Shown piece by piece: positions 54,143-64,000 of a stretch of DNA of 64,000 nucleotides. Source of the stretch: JAEULH01 sp963746275 (lineage in GTDB: Bacteria > Pseudomonadota > Alphaproteobacteria > Rhodospirillales > Defluviicoccaceae); NCBI GenBank assembly GCA_963746275.1, contig CAVVAX010000027.1, positions 41,629 through 105,628 on the forward strand. Reading direction: 5' to 3'. How positions within the stretch are numbered: the stretch's first letter is position 1; each line of letters begins with the position of its first letter. The position numbers were made by a program, and so were the translations under genes. Below the pieces are notes generated by a model, which saw only the letters and a list, made by a program, of their open reading frames with translations, did no database searches and was not told where the DNA came from.

Positions 54143-55265
54143 CTACTCCCCCGTGCGGTGAGAAAACGCAGCAGCCGCATCAGGCGCAAGCATCGCGCCT
54201 AGCACGTCTATCGCCTCCAAGACATTCGATACGGCGGTGCATTGGTTGATCGCCTTGAGGTCCAGCTGCGGGCGCCGGACCATGTCGCACAGCGCTTTGT
54301 CAGTCATGAACAAATCGCAGTAACCAAGTGCAGCTTTTGCATGCTCAAAGTCGTAGAAATCATTCGGTTTGAACTTGCGCTTCTTGTCCCATCGCATGGC
54401 AGCGTGCAGCGAGGCTCCGATATGCATCGAGCGTAGCACGTCGCGATGCTCTCTTCGCTGCATCGCGTGGTAGAGAATATTGCAGCCGATTTTTGCAGCG
54501 CTGGAGCGCTGCTCGGCTGTCAGGGGCGGCGTAAGGCCATAATCTTTCTCGAAGCGGTACTATGACGTCGGCCGCCAGAGCACTACTCGCCTCCGCCGCT
54601 CCGCGCACCTCTATGTCATAGGTGCACTTGAAGCTTCGAAGCTCATGCTTAAAGCGCGCGCAGTCGTCGTTCACCTCGTTGCTTAGGTCTTCAAAGCTTC
54701 CAATATCAGGTTGCTCGTCGATGTTCTGGATGATTTTTCCAAGCGGCGTGCCCCACATAAAATCGATAAGGCTGACCTGAAGATGATGTAGTTCCTCCGG
54801 CGAGAGCTCCGGGACTACTAGAGGGTACATGTTGCCAAGCGTGTAGCTGACCTTCGTCCAAATCAACTCCTGCATGGGAAACAAATCGGCGTTTGGTTGC
54901 ATTAACCGCAAGATCAGCCAATGGATCTCCGTCCCGGCCAACCGCTTGGGCGGAACTATCGAGACGCCTTGGCTCAGCTCATCGATCAATTCCGCCGTGG
55001 CGATACGACGCTCAGGGCGACACGGCTGCTTCATCAGCTCGAGAAACATCGCCGCGCTGATCGGGCAGATCAGATTACCTCGAGTAACCCCGACACGGAG
55101 GATATCAAGTAATTTACGCTCCGCGGCACTGGCGCTCAGGCCCAGGGATGCGTCGCGGACGATGATCCAGAAGCGAGCGTCGAGATAGACCTTCTTGCGG
55201 ACGGCAATCGAGCGCCCGAGCTCAGTCCGTCTATCGCGTATGTGCCGCTCGATATCCATCTTCAA
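54143..55265 (-). CDS. PIN-like nuclease candidate (frameshifted)
   Basis: About 373 residues when corrected for one extra base near 54555. The N terminus (KKVYLDARFWIIVRDA) has an early Asp after a hydrophobic strand, and ICPISAAMFLELMKQP supplies a Glu. The C-terminal piece, in another frame, has KPNDFYDFEHAKAALGYCD then LFMTDK, the Asp-rich pattern of PIN domains. The DNA is more AT-rich than its neighbours. It resembles no family I can name with certainty; PIN-like RNase is an inference. It sits between the DUF262 gene and tRNA-Phe. Confidence 0.65.
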
Positions 55266-55356
55266 GTCACCCCGGCGTACGCAACATCCTCACGATGCCG
55301 GAGTTCGACAGCGGCACGCTAGAACTGCCGCCCAGTGTCGGCGTGAACAGCGGGGC

Positions 55357-55432
<76 letters not shown>

Positions 55433-55541
55433 ATCCTGACCGGTTGCGGCGCGCCTGGCGCGCCGCCACCGCGTTATAGTCAATGCGATCACGCACTCCA
55501 AGCGCTTCCCGCTGCGCTTTGCAGCGGTTCCGCCACTGCCG

Positions 55542-56168
55542 TCATCGCCCTCTGGGGCGGTAGCGGGGCAGCGACAGGCCGTAGACGAGGGCCGATCCGC
55601 GCACCGCAAGCGCCACGGCGAAGCCGAGACCGAGGCCGAGGGGGCTGTTTTCGGTGAGCGCGTGGATGGCGATGTAGGTGAGCGAGCCGGCGGCGGCGGC
55701 CGTGGCGTAAATCTCGCGCTTGAGGATCAACGGCACCTCGCCCGCGAGCAGGTCTCGCAGCAGGCCGCCGAACGCGGCGGTCACCACCCCCATCACCAGG
55801 GCCGAGAACGCCGGCGCGCCGGCGCGCAAGGCGATGTCGGCGCCCAGCACGCAAAAGGTGGCAAGGCCCACGGCATCTGCCCATTCCAGCCAGCGGCGGC
55901 CGGCGGGCAGGCGCGCCCCGGCGACGAACACCAGGACCGCAACGGCCGCGCACAGCAGCGGATACTCGACCTGCGTGATCCAGAACACCGGCCGGATGCC
56001 GAGTAAGAGGTCGCGGAGCGTGCCGCCGCCAATCCCAGTGACGCAGCCGAGCATGGCGAAGCCGAAGACGTCCATCTCCTTCTCCGCCGCCTTCAGCGCC
56101 CCGCTTACAGCGAACACCGCGACGCCGGCGAAGTCGAGCAGCCGCTGAACATCGCCGAGCTCCATCAC
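55542..56168 (-). CDS. TRIC cation channel/UPF0126 family membrane protein
   Basis: A 208-residue membrane protein with about seven hydrophobic helices in two repeats. Each repeat has the signature GxGGGxxRDLLxG: GIGGGTLRDLLLG and AAFGGLLRDLLAGEVP. This is the prokaryotic TRIC-type (YicG/YadS, UPF0126) family, trimeric cation channels possibly for potassium. MM at the start leaves two adjacent ATGs. Monocistronic, divergent from ald. Confidence 0.88.
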   Translation of the reverse strand: MMELGDVQRLLDFAGVAVFAVSGALKAAEKEMDVFGFAMLGCVTGIGGGTLRDLLLGIRPVFWITQVEYPLLCAAVAVLVFVAGARLPAGRRWLEWADAVGLATFCVLGADIALRAGAPAFSALVMGVVTAAFGGLLRDLLAGEVPLILKREIYATAAAAGSLTYIAIHALTENSPLGLGLGFAVALAVRGSALVYGLSLPRYRPRGR

Positions 56169-56297
56169 CCGGCGCGTCCCCCGTCGCGGTCATCAGACCG
56201 TGGGCGGGGACTATTCCGGCTGCCGTGGAACCCGGTTAGGGCCGCAGAGTTGATAAAAAAATCGCAAATACAATCCGACACGAGGAGGTAACGTTCC

Positions 56298-57446
56298 ATG
56301 CTTATCGGTGTTCCGAAAGAGATCAAGGTTCACGAGTACCGAGTCGGTTTAACCCCGAGCAGCGCCCGGGAGTTCATCGTCCACGGTCACAAAGTGCTGG
56401 TCGAGACCGGCGCCGGCGCCGGGATCGATGCTGCCGACGCCGCGTACCTCGCCAGCGGCGCGGAGATCGCCGCCGACGCCGCCGAGGTGTTCTCCAGCGC
56501 CGACATGATCGTCAAGGTCAAGGAACCGCAGGCGGTGGAGCGGAAGATGCTGCGCGAAGGGCAAATTCTGTTCACCTACTTGCACCTCGCTCCCGACCCG
56601 GACCAGACCCGCGACCTCGTCGAGAGCGGCGCGATCTGCATCGCCTACGAGACGGTGACCGACGGCGCTGGAGGACTGCCGCTGCTGGCGCCGATGTCGC
56701 AGGTTGCCGGCCGGCTCTCGATCCAGGCGGGAGCCTGGTGCCTCGAGCGCGCGCGGGGCGGGCGAGGGATCCTGCTCGGCGGCGTCCCCGGGGTTGCGCC
56801 GGCGAAGGTCGTCGTCCTCGGCGGCGGGGTGGTCGGTGAGAACGCGATCATGATGGCTTTGGGCATGGGCGCCGACGTCGCCGTCCTCGACAGGAAGGTG
56901 GACGTGCTGAGCCGTCTGTCGCGCCAGTTCGGGCCGGCACTGAAGACCGTCTACTCGACGCAAGCGGCGCTGGAAGAGTACGTGCTGGACGCCGACCTGG
57001 TGGTGGGCGCGGTGCTCGTGGCCGGCGCCGAGGCCCCGAAATTGGTCCGCGCCGATATGCTAAAGAGAATGAAGCGCGGCACTGTGCTCGTCGACGTCGC
57101 CATCGATCAAGGCGGGTGCTTCGAGACCTCGCAGCCGACAACTCACGCCGATCCGATCTATACCGTCGACGGCATCGTCCACTATTGCGTCGCCAATATG
57201 CCGGGCGCGGTGCCGAGCACCTCGACCTATGCGCTCAACAACGTCACCTTGCCCTACGGCCTTGCGCTGGCCGACAAGGGCTATGCCCGGGCCTTGCTCG
57301 ATAACCCGAACTTCCGCCAGGGGCTGAACGTCTGCTTCGGTAAGGTGACCTACCGCGCTGTCGCCGAAGACCTGGGCTACGACTTCACCGATCCGGTCGA
57401 TCTGCTGCAAACGAGCCGGGCGCCGCGCGCAATCGGCGCGGCCTGA
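56298..57446 (+). CDS. ald: alanine dehydrogenase
   Basis: A 382-residue L-alanine dehydrogenase, interconverting alanine with pyruvate, NADH and ammonium. The N terminus MLIGVPKEIKVHEYRVG is the signature, the active His is in FTYLHLAPDP, and the NAD motif is VVLGGGVVGENA. AGGAGGT upstream of ATG 56298 is a near-consensus ribosome site. The following permease starts 15 bases later, suggesting a transport/catabolism pair, possibly for alanine. Confidence 0.96.
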   Translation: MLIGVPKEIKVHEYRVGLTPSSAREFIVHGHKVLVETGAGAGIDAADAAYLASGAEIAADAAEVFSSADMIVKVKEPQAVERKMLREGQILFTYLHLAPDPDQTRDLVESGAICIAYETVTDGAGGLPLLAPMSQVAGRLSIQAGAWCLERARGGRGILLGGVPGVAPAKVVVLGGGVVGENAIMMALGMGADVAVLDRKVDVLSRLSRQFGPALKTVYSTQAALEEYVLDADLVVGAVLVAGAEAPKLVRADMLKRMKRGTVLVDVAIDQGGCFETSQPTTHADPIYTVDGIVHYCVANMPGAVPSTSTYALNNVTLPYGLALADKGYARALLDNPNFRQGLNVCFGKVTYRAVAEDLGYDFTDPVDLLQTSRAPRAIGAA

Positions 57447-57460
57447 GCGGAGAGCGTGTC

Positions 57461-58937
57461 ATGAACGTCTCCCGCCTGATGCTGCGCAAGTCCGTCGACC
57501 AGTTGATGCAGAGCAACGAAGAGGGCGACGGCAAGGTTACGATGCACCGGCTCTTGGGCGCGGGGCATCTGCTGGCGCTCGGGGTCGGCGCCATCGTCGG
57601 CGCCGGCATCTTCGTCATCACCGGCACCGCCGCGGCCCATTATGCCGGTCCGGGGATCATGCTGTCGTTCCTGCTGGGCGCCATCGCCTGCGGCTTCGTC
57701 GGCCTGTGCTACGCGGAGTTCGCGTCGATGATCCCGGTTGCCGGCAGCGCGTATACCTACGCCTACGCGACGCTGGGCGAGTTCATCGCCTGGATCATCG
57801 GCTGGGACCTGATCCTCGAGTACGCAATGGTCTCGTCCACGGTCGCTGTCGGCTGGTCGGGCTACTTCACCAGCCTGCTCGGTAACCTCGGGATCACCCT
57901 GCCGCCGCAGCTCACCGCCGCGACCGGCGCGGCCGTCAACCTCGCCGACGGCAGCCAGGCCACCGCCTGGTTCAACCTGCCGGCGTTCGGCATCGTCGCC
58001 GTCATCTCGGCGTTGCTGATCCTCGGTATCCGCGAGTCGGCGCGCGTCAACAACATCATCGTCGCGCTCAAGGTCGCCGTCGTCCTGGTGTTCCTCGTCG
58101 CCGGCGTTGGCTACGTCTCGACCGCGAACTGGGTGCCCTTCATTCCGGAGAACACCGGGACGTTCGGCGAGTTCGGCTGGAGCGGGATCCTGCCGCGGCG
58201 CCGCGGTCGTCTTCTTCGCCTACATCGGCTTCGACGCCGTCTCCACCGCGGCGCAGGAGGCGCGCAATCCGCAACGCGACATGCCGATCGGCATCCTCGG
58301 CTCGCTCGTCGTCTGCTCGCTGCTCTATGTCGCGGTGGCGGCCGTGCTGCTCGGCATCGTCCCGTACCCGCAGCTGAACGTCGCCGATCCCATCGCCCGG
58401 GGCATCGACGTCATCGGCATGCCCTGGCTCGCCATCATCGTGAAGATCGGCGCGCTGATGGGCCTGACGTCGGTCATCTTGGTGTTCCTCTACGGCCAGA
58501 GCCGGATCTTCTTCCGCATGTCCGAGGACGGGCTGCTGCCCAAGGTGCTGCGGGTCCTGCATCCCCGCACCCGCACCCCCTATCTCGGCCACATCATCAT
58601 TGGCGCCGGCGTCGCCATCGTCGCCGGCATGGTGCCGATCTCAATCCTGGGCGAGCTGGTCAGTATCGGCACGTTGTTCGCCTTCGTCATCGTCTGCGCC
58701 GGCATCATCTATTTGCGGCGGGCCCGGCCTGACCTGCCGAGGCCCTTCCGCTGCCCCGCCGTGCCGCTGGTGCCGCTGCTTGGTATCGCCTGCTGTATGG
58801 CGCTGATGGTGGGCCTGCCGTTCGACACGTGGCTACGGCTGACCGCCTGGCTCGCGGTCGGGCTCGTGATCTACTTCGCTTACGGTATCAGCCGCAGCAG
58901 GCTGGCCGCGCATTTGCGCCCGGGCCCGGCGGAGTGA
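57461..58937 (+). CDS. APC family amino acid permease (frameshifted)
   Basis: About 491 residues, CAT/APC-type transporter with 12-14 membrane segments. The first helix motif GVGAIVGAGIFVITG is the substrate-binding signature; YAEFASMIPVAGSAYTYAY follows. The frame breaks at ~58190, where one extra C in CTGCCGCGG separates WSGIL from AAVVFFAYIGFDAVST. Both halves are full family sequence. It directly follows ald. Substrate probably an amino acid, perhaps alanine by context. Confidence 0.87.
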
Positions 58938-58955
58938 GGCGGCGGGGCGGGGCGC

Positions 58956-59198
58956 TCAGGAGCGCTTCTCCTGGCCATCGGCGTCGCCGTCGCCTTCTCC
59001 GGCCTCGCCATCGGCATCGGTGTCCTCCTCCACCGCCGGGATGCGGTAGTCGCCGCGAAGCCAGCGGCCGAGGTCGGCGTCGGCGCAGCGCTTGGAGCAG
59101 AACGGCCGCCACTCCGCGACCGCCGGGGCCCGGCAGATGGGGCAGCGGCGGGACGTCCGTGGCGGCCGTGCCGGCGCGGCCGGTGAGCCTGTCGTCAT
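58956..59198 (-). CDS. yacG: DNA gyrase inhibitor/zinc-binding protein YacG
   Basis: An 80-residue YacG. Zinc site CPICRAP and FCSKRCADADLGRW, followed by LRGDYRIPA. The C-terminal tail is acidic (DTDADGEAGEGDGDAD). E. coli YacG binds GyrB and inhibits gyrase. ATG 59198 overlaps the rng stop (ATGA), so it is translated after RNase G. Confidence 0.9.
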   Translation of the reverse strand: MTTGSPAAPARPPRTSRRCPICRAPAVAEWRPFCSKRCADADLGRWLRGDYRIPAVEEDTDADGEAGEGDGDADGQEKRS

Positions 59199-60622
59199 TG
59201 CCTTCTCCCCAAACCGTCGGCGGCGGTCTCGAAGCGGACGGCATCGGCGGCCGCGCCAGGATCCTCGCGCAGAAAAAGCGCTCGGCCAAGCCTGGCCTCG
59301 AGCGTCGCCAGCGCCTCGGCCGCCGGCCCGCGCAACGCGGCCGCGATCGGTGGAGCAGCAACGAGCGTCGGCCGGCCCATTGCCTGCCCCGAAAGCTCGT
59401 GCGCCGCGGCGCGCAGCGCGCGACGGGCCGCGGCCTCGGGCGCAAGCAGCCCGCCGGAGCCGGCGCAGGCGGGGCAGGGGGCGCACAGCCGCGCTCGCAG
59501 CGACGGCCGTACCCGCCGACGCGTCAGCTCCACCTTGCCGAGGCGGGTGTAGCCGGCGACGTGGGTCTCCAGCCGGTCGCCGGCGAAGGCCGAGCGCAGG
59601 GCGCCCAGCGCGCGGTCGCGGTGGGCCTGCCTGCGCAGGACGATGAAATCGACGATGATGTGGCCTCCAAGTTCGCGGCGGCGGACCTCGCGGGCGATGG
59701 CAGTGGCGGCTTCGAGATTGACCGCAAGCGCGGTGTCCTCGCTGCCGCCGATCCGGCGCGCCCCGGCGTCGACGTCGATCGCCACCAGCGCCGGCGTCTC
59801 GGCGATGCGGATGGCGCCGCCGCCTGGCAAAGCCACGTCGGGTGAGAGGATCGCGTCGATGGCGGCATCGACGGCTCGTACCGCGGTGGCGGCCTCAGCT
59901 GCGGCGACGAGGCGGAGCTCTGCGCCGAGGTCGGGCAGATGGGCGCGGATGGCGGCAAGAACGCCCGGATCGTCGCCGATGATCCGTCTTAGCGCCGGTC
60001 CGGCTTCCTCGCCGATCGCCGAGAGCACCGGATCGGGCGGACGCCAGAGCCGCGCCGGTGGCTTGGCCCTTCCCGCCAACTCCTCGAGCCGCCGCCAACA
60101 CGCGAGAAGGGCTTCGGCTTCGTTCGCGATCGCTTCCGGCTTGGCCCCGGCCGCGGCGTGGCGAACGAACCAGCCATCCGGTTCCGGCAGGCCCGCCGCG
60201 ACGCCCAGCAGACGCTCCCGATCGCCACCGTCGAGGATGCGGCGCGAGATGCGGGCGCCCCGCCGGCCCGGGCAGTAGATCAGGGTTCGCCCGGGCAGGA
60301 CGACCGCGCGGGTCAGCTTTGCCGCCTTCTCCGCCTCCGCCTCGCGGCTGATCTGGACGAGGATGGTTTCGCCTTCGCCGCCGGCGGGGTGCCAGAGCCC
60401 CGCGTCGGCGCGATTGAGAAAGCCGCTGCGGCCGTCGCCGATGTCGACGAAGGCGGCGTCCAGCCCGGCCTCGGCGCGTTGGACCCGCCCCAGCACGATC
60501 TCGCCGAGGCGGCGGTCGGAGGCAACGGCCGCAAATTCGACGCGGACGAGCGAGCCGTCAGTAAAGAACCCGGCGACTGCCCTGCCAATCGCGGCGGCAA
60601 CGATGATCTCGTCGACGGCCAT
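59195..60622 (-). CDS. rng: ribonuclease G/E family endoribonuclease
   Basis: A 475-residue RNase G-type protein with an S1-like N-terminal domain (LGRVQRAEAGLDAAFVDIG), RNase H-like core, and the catalytic DNase-I-like part with VAIDVDAGAR and HIIVDFI. A zinc-link CAPCPACAGSG is near the C terminus. It lacks the long RNase E scaffold. Sequence is somewhat diverged, but key Asp residues of the family are present. Between infA and yacG, a standard alphaproteobacterial order. Confidence 0.88.
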   Translation of the reverse strand: MAVDEIIVAAAIGRAVAGFFTDGSLVRVEFAAVASDRRLGEIVLGRVQRAEAGLDAAFVDIGDGRSGFLNRADAGLWHPAGGEGETILVQISREAEAEKAAKLTRAVVLPGRTLIYCPGRRGARISRRILDGGDRERLLGVAAGLPEPDGWFVRHAAAGAKPEAIANEAEALLACWRRLEELAGRAKPPARLWRPPDPVLSAIGEEAGPALRRIIGDDPGVLAAIRAHLPDLGAELRLVAAAEAATAVRAVDAAIDAILSPDVALPGGGAIRIAETPALVAIDVDAGARRIGGSEDTALAVNLEAATAIAREVRRRELGGHIIVDFIVLRRQAHRDRALGALRSAFAGDRLETHVAGYTRLGKVELTRRRVRPSLRARLCAPCPACAGSGGLLAPEAAARRALRAAAHELSGQAMGRPTLVAAPPIAAALRGPAAEALATLEARLGRALFLREDPGAAADAVRFETAADGLGRRQ

Positions 60623-60722
60623 GATCGTTCTCGGCGGCCCCGCGCGTGATGAAGAAGTGGTCAGCGGCGCAGCGGCGCCTTGGCGCTCGCGGGCGATGCG
60701 CCGAGCAAGCGCCGCGCAGGAC

Positions 60723-60942
60723 CTACTTAAAGCGAAAAGTAATGCGCCCCTTGGTGAGATCGTCGGCGTGATCTCAACGCTCACCTTGTCGCCGGCAAGG
60801 ACCCGTTACTCGGTTCTTGCGCATCTTCCCCGGCAGTATGCGCGAGAATTTCGTGATTATTTTCCAACTTCACGCGAAACATCGCATTCGGCAATAGCTC
60901 GGTCACGACGCCGGTAAACTCAAGAACCTCTTCCTTCGCCAT
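60723..60942 (-). CDS. infA: translation initiation factor IF-1 (three apparent indels)
   Basis: IF-1, 72 residues when corrected. ATG 60942 with AAGGAG upstream begins MAKEEVLEFTGVVTELLP, then FRVKLENNHEILAHTAG. After this the frame is broken: one extra G near 60829, one extra A near 60808, and one missing T near 60760. Corrected, it reads GKMRKNRVRVLAGDKVSVEITP and ends RITFRFK, as in intact IF-1. IF-1 is essential, so sequence errors are the best explanation. It heads infA-rng-yacG. Confidence 0.85.
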
Positions 60943-61035
60943 TCGCACTCCTTCTCCAACAATTTCATGCGCTTACATGGACGGGAACGGCCTCGCGGTC
61001 AAGAGCCTTGTGCCGCCGCTGCTGGCCTTGCCCGC

Positions 61036-63499
61036 TCATGCCACGGGTGCGGGCCCTGGCGCGGACCCTGGCGCGGGCGCTTCGGCCTGCCTGGCGGCGG
61101 GCTCGCCGGCGCCCGCCTTGGGCAGGAACAGCCGGGCGCGGATGGTGCCCGCCGGGCTCGCTCTCGACCGCGACGTGGCCACCCGACTGGCGGACGAAGC
61201 CGTAGACCATGCTCAGCCCGAGACCGTTGCCGCGGCCGACCTTCTTGGTCGTGAAGAAGGGCTCGAAGATGCGGCGCAGACCCTCGGCGGACATCCCGTA
61301 GCCGGTATCGGTCACCGGAGGCGCACGTGGCTCCGACGCCGCCTCCGGATCTTGCGGGCGAACTCGCGGCCCGGCCCGCGTTGCTGGTGTCGATCGTCGA
61401 CCGTGCCGCCGTCGGGCATGGCGTCGCGGGCGTTGAGAACAGGTTCAGCATCGCGCGTCTCGAGCTGGCCGCGGTCGATCAGCGTGTGGCCACAGCTCCG
61501 GCGCGAACCGCTCCTTGATTCTCGATGTGGTCTCGCCCGGTGTCCGCCGCAGGAGGTGGGTCCAGTCTCGCCGACGATGCGGTTGAGGTCGGCGATCTTG
61601 GGATGCCAGCCGCTGCCGCCTGCGGCGAAGGCGAGGGGATGCGGGTCGGGATCGGCTTCCGCGCCCCGCTCCGCTCCGACCACCAGCGGCGTCGGGGCGA
61701 TCAGCTTCGCGATCCTCCTCGTCGCCCTTTGCCTCTTCTCCTGAAGGAGCTGCAGGTTGCCGAGGATGATCGCCAGCACGTTGTTGAAGTCGTGCGCCAT
61801 TCCCCGGTTAGCCGGCCCATGAGCTCGAGGCGCTGCGAGCGGCGCAGCCGTTCCTCGGTGGCCTTCGTCTCCGTGATGTCCTCCTTCACCGCCACGTAGT
61901 GGGTCGTCTTTCCCTGGGCGTCTCGCACCGGCGCGATCGTCGCCCGCTCCCAGAACAGCTCGCCGTCCTTCGCTTGTTGTGGAACTCGCCGTGCCACACG
62001 TCGCCTCGCGTCATCGTCTCCCACAGCTCACTGTATTCTTGCCGGGCGGACTCCCCCGACTTCAGCATCCGCGGGTTCTTGCCCATCACCTCCTCCTACG
62101 TGTACCCGGTCACCTCGGTGAACTTCGGATTCACGTACTCGATCTTGCCCTCCACGTCGGTGATCACCACCGACATCGGACTCTGCTCCACGCGCGTAAC
62201 AGCTTGCGAAGGTCGCCCTCCGCCCGCTTGTGCGCCGAGACGTCCTGGAGCATCAGCAGGAACTGGTCCTCGTCGGCCCAGCGCATGGGCGTCGCCCGCA
62301 TCTCGGCGTAGGCGATGGTGCGGTTGGGGCGGATGATCTCGATGTCGGCAACCTCGCCCTGGACGACGGGGAAGCCGAACTCCGCGCCCTGGAGCGCGCG
62401 CCCATCCTTGGCGAACAGCGTCTCGGCGGCCTTGTTGACGTAGCGGATCTTGTGCTGGGCATCGACGAGGACGATGGCGACCGACTGCATTTCGATGATC
62501 GAGCGCCAGCGAGCCTCGCTTTCGCGCAGCGCCTCCTCCGCCCGCTGCCGCTCGCTCACGTCCTCGTAGAGGCAGACGACCTCGCCTGAGGGCAGGCGGT
62601 AAATGTATTCCTCGCGCCAGCCCGCCCGCTTGTCGTCACGGTAGTAGACGACGGGAAAATGCTCGGGCGAACCGGTCCGCTCCACGCGCCGCAGGACGTC
62701 GAGCAGACCGGTCGTGTGGACCGCCGGAAAAACTTCGCTCAACCGCCGGCCAATGACGGCGTTCCTCTCCAGGTCTTCGATGCGCTCGGCGCCGCGATTG
62801 AAATCGTTGAAGACAAAGTCACCGGCCTGGCCGCCGGCGGAAAAGACCGCGGCGCCCATCCGCATGTTCTCGAACAGCTGGCGAAAGCGCGCGTCGCCCT
62901 GCCGGCGCGCATGAGAATTGGTCTGCCTATGGCGAGGACGAGGAGGGCGGAAGCCGCTATCACCAGCGCCGACGCGGCTGCGGCCTTGGCCGCGGCATCG
63001 ACGAACGGCGCCCGCACTTCTTCCGCATCGATGGTGGCAACGATGCCGAGCCCGCGCCCCGCTGCCGGCTCGTAGGCCGCGAGCATCTGCTTCCCGCCGA
63101 CGGCGATGCTGGCGGTGCCGGCTGCGCCGGCGATGGCTCGGCGCATGAGATCGCGAAGCGGCTCGGACGCATCGCGATGAACCTCCTCGGCCTCACCCGG
63201 CGGGCGGACGGCGTCGGTAAGGGTGAGCTGGCCTTGGTCGAGCCGGCCGACGAGCAGGCGACCGGTCTCGTGCAGGCTGCGGTGAATGCTCGGCAACCCA
63301 TCTGCGAGATCTTCGGAGGGCCGGGCGTCGGGCCCTGTTCGGCGAGTGCGCTTACCTGGGCGCGCGCGGCCTCGACGAGATCGCGGCGGTAACGGTTGAG
63401 CTCGGCCTGGTACAGCGCGGCAAAGACCAGCGAGCCGACGACGATCGTGCTGAGCGTCATGATCAGGACCAGAACGGCGAGCGCCTTCCGGTCAGTCAT
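61036..63499 (-). CDS. PAS-containing sensor histidine kinase (multiple frameshifts)
   Basis: A large sensor kinase, about 820 residues if corrected. The N-terminal membrane segment is VLVLIMTLSTIVVGSLVFAA, a second is SALVIAASALLVLAIG. Then come at least two PAS domains (ESEARWRSIIEMQSVAIVLV; a second with KIEYVNPKF-like sequence), a HisKA domain with MAHDFNNVLA, and an HATPase end with GYGM and GNGLGLSMVYG. Breaks occur in several places between about 63290 and 61080. ATG 63499 overlaps the response-regulator stop region, so they form an operon. Confidence 0.75.
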
Positions 63500-63895
63500 G
63501 CTCCGCGAGCCCCGCCGCCCCGGCACTCTCTCGCAGCAGGGCCTCGCGCAGCCGGGGGACGCTCACCGGCTTGCTCAAAGTCAACACCGAGCGGAGCCCC
63601 TTCATTTCCGCCAACAGCCGCGCATTTACCGCGTAGTCGGGGTGGTAGCCGGTGATGATGGTGATGTCGGCGCGGCAGCCCTGCTCGACGAGCCAGAGAA
63701 TGAGCTCGTTGCCGTCGATGTCGGGCATGACCATGTCGATGACGATGGTGTCGGGCGTCTGGCGGCGGTAAGCGGTCTGGAAGTCGCTGCCTTGATCGTA
63801 ACCTCGACGGCGAAGCCGAGCCGGGACGCGGCGCGCTCGACGAACGCGGCGAACCGCGGCTCGTCGTCTACGATCAGTAGACGCTTCGCAGCCAT
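63492..63895 (-). CDS. response regulator, receiver domain only (frameshifted)
   Basis: A single receiver domain of ~134 residues. Acidic pair LIVDDEPRF, phosphorylation Asp in IVIDMVMPDIDG and Lys in LSKPVSVP are present. The first ~32 residues are in one frame, the rest in another; a missing base near 63798 (GTTACGATC) explains it. No DNA-binding domain, so it probably signals by protein contact. Its stop overlaps the kinase start by 8 bases. It is the first gene of the pair. Confidence 0.82.
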
Positions 63896-63942
63896 TCCCC
63901 TATCCTTCGCGCTCTTCGGCCTCGGGGCGAGCCTGCAGTTAT

Positions 63943-63962
63943 AGCGGCAATTCGTTGCCGCT
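63943..63962 (+). other. UUCG hairpin upstream of the response regulator
   Basis: AGCGGCAA pairs with TTGCCGCT around a TTCG loop. It lies ~48 bases upstream of the response-regulator start with no T tract, so it may be a leader structure rather than a terminator. Confidence 0.4.
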
Positions 63963-64000
63963 GAAGCCGCCTCTTGGTTCGGGAGCGCAATAACAGCGGC

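Overview
The window is 64 kb of GC-rich DNA from an alphaproteobacterium, probably in or near the Rhodospirillales. Supporting markers are a GcrA-type regulator, an Irr-type Fur protein, class I lysyl-tRNA synthetase, a GTTC-N7-GTTC SOS box, and a typical ubiA/rsmE/gshA neighbourhood. Species cannot be decided from the sequence. Many otherwise well conserved genes (rsmE, gshA, lysS, ubiA, infA, an APC permease, a DUF262 gene, a two-component pair) and one tRNA carry single-base indels, mostly one extra base. The assembly therefore looks like an unpolished draft, and I treat most frameshifts as likely sequence errors rather than decay.

Layout. 1-15.5 kb is housekeeping: the end of argG, a class III sirtuin, a low-molecular-weight phosphatase plus HAD hydrolase, thpR, a Bax-inhibitor-1 protein, pgi-mutL, an aspartic protease, the C26 amidotransferase-rluB-rsmD operon (rsmD ends in an IS630 transposase remnant), tadA, purD and xseA. 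15.5-27.3 kb is a compact podovirus-like particle cassette: an S24 repressor facing away, then two small proteins, portal, Bbp19-like protein, scaffold, capsid, two tail tubular proteins, internal virion-like protein, holin-like and spanin-like candidates and the large terminase. No integrase, polymerase, replication gene or tail fibre is visible. Its promoter overlaps a perfect alphaproteobacterial SOS box. A short gcrA homologue and tandem terminators follow.

28-38.6 kb holds a secreted malectin/cadherin-repeat protein, lysS, ubiD, ubiA, rsmE, gshA, a SirB1-type protein and an SDR. 39-44 kb is an oxidative/iron stress block: a nitronate monooxygenase-like flavoenzyme, irr, then rubrerythrin, an Fe-S protein and a DUF3501 protein. 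An Irr-box-like palindrome sits directly upstream of the -35 element of the rubrerythrin promoter. 44.6-51.6 kb carries an SH3 protein, a 2-hydroxyacid dehydrogenase, an alpha/beta hydrolase, a branching-enzyme homologue whose catalytic nucleophile is replaced, and rtcB.

51.9-55.4 kb is a small accessory cassette between tRNA-Lys and tRNA-Phe, with a GmrSD-like DUF262/HNH protein and a PIN-like protein. 55.5-64 kb holds a TRIC-type channel, ald with an amino-acid permease, infA-rng-yacG, and a histidine kinase/response regulator pair. The most promising observations are the SOS-linked minimal podoviral cassette (domesticated prophage or gene-transfer-agent-like), the catalytically altered GlgB, the Irr-box promoter, and the IS630 remnant that rewrote the end of rsmD.
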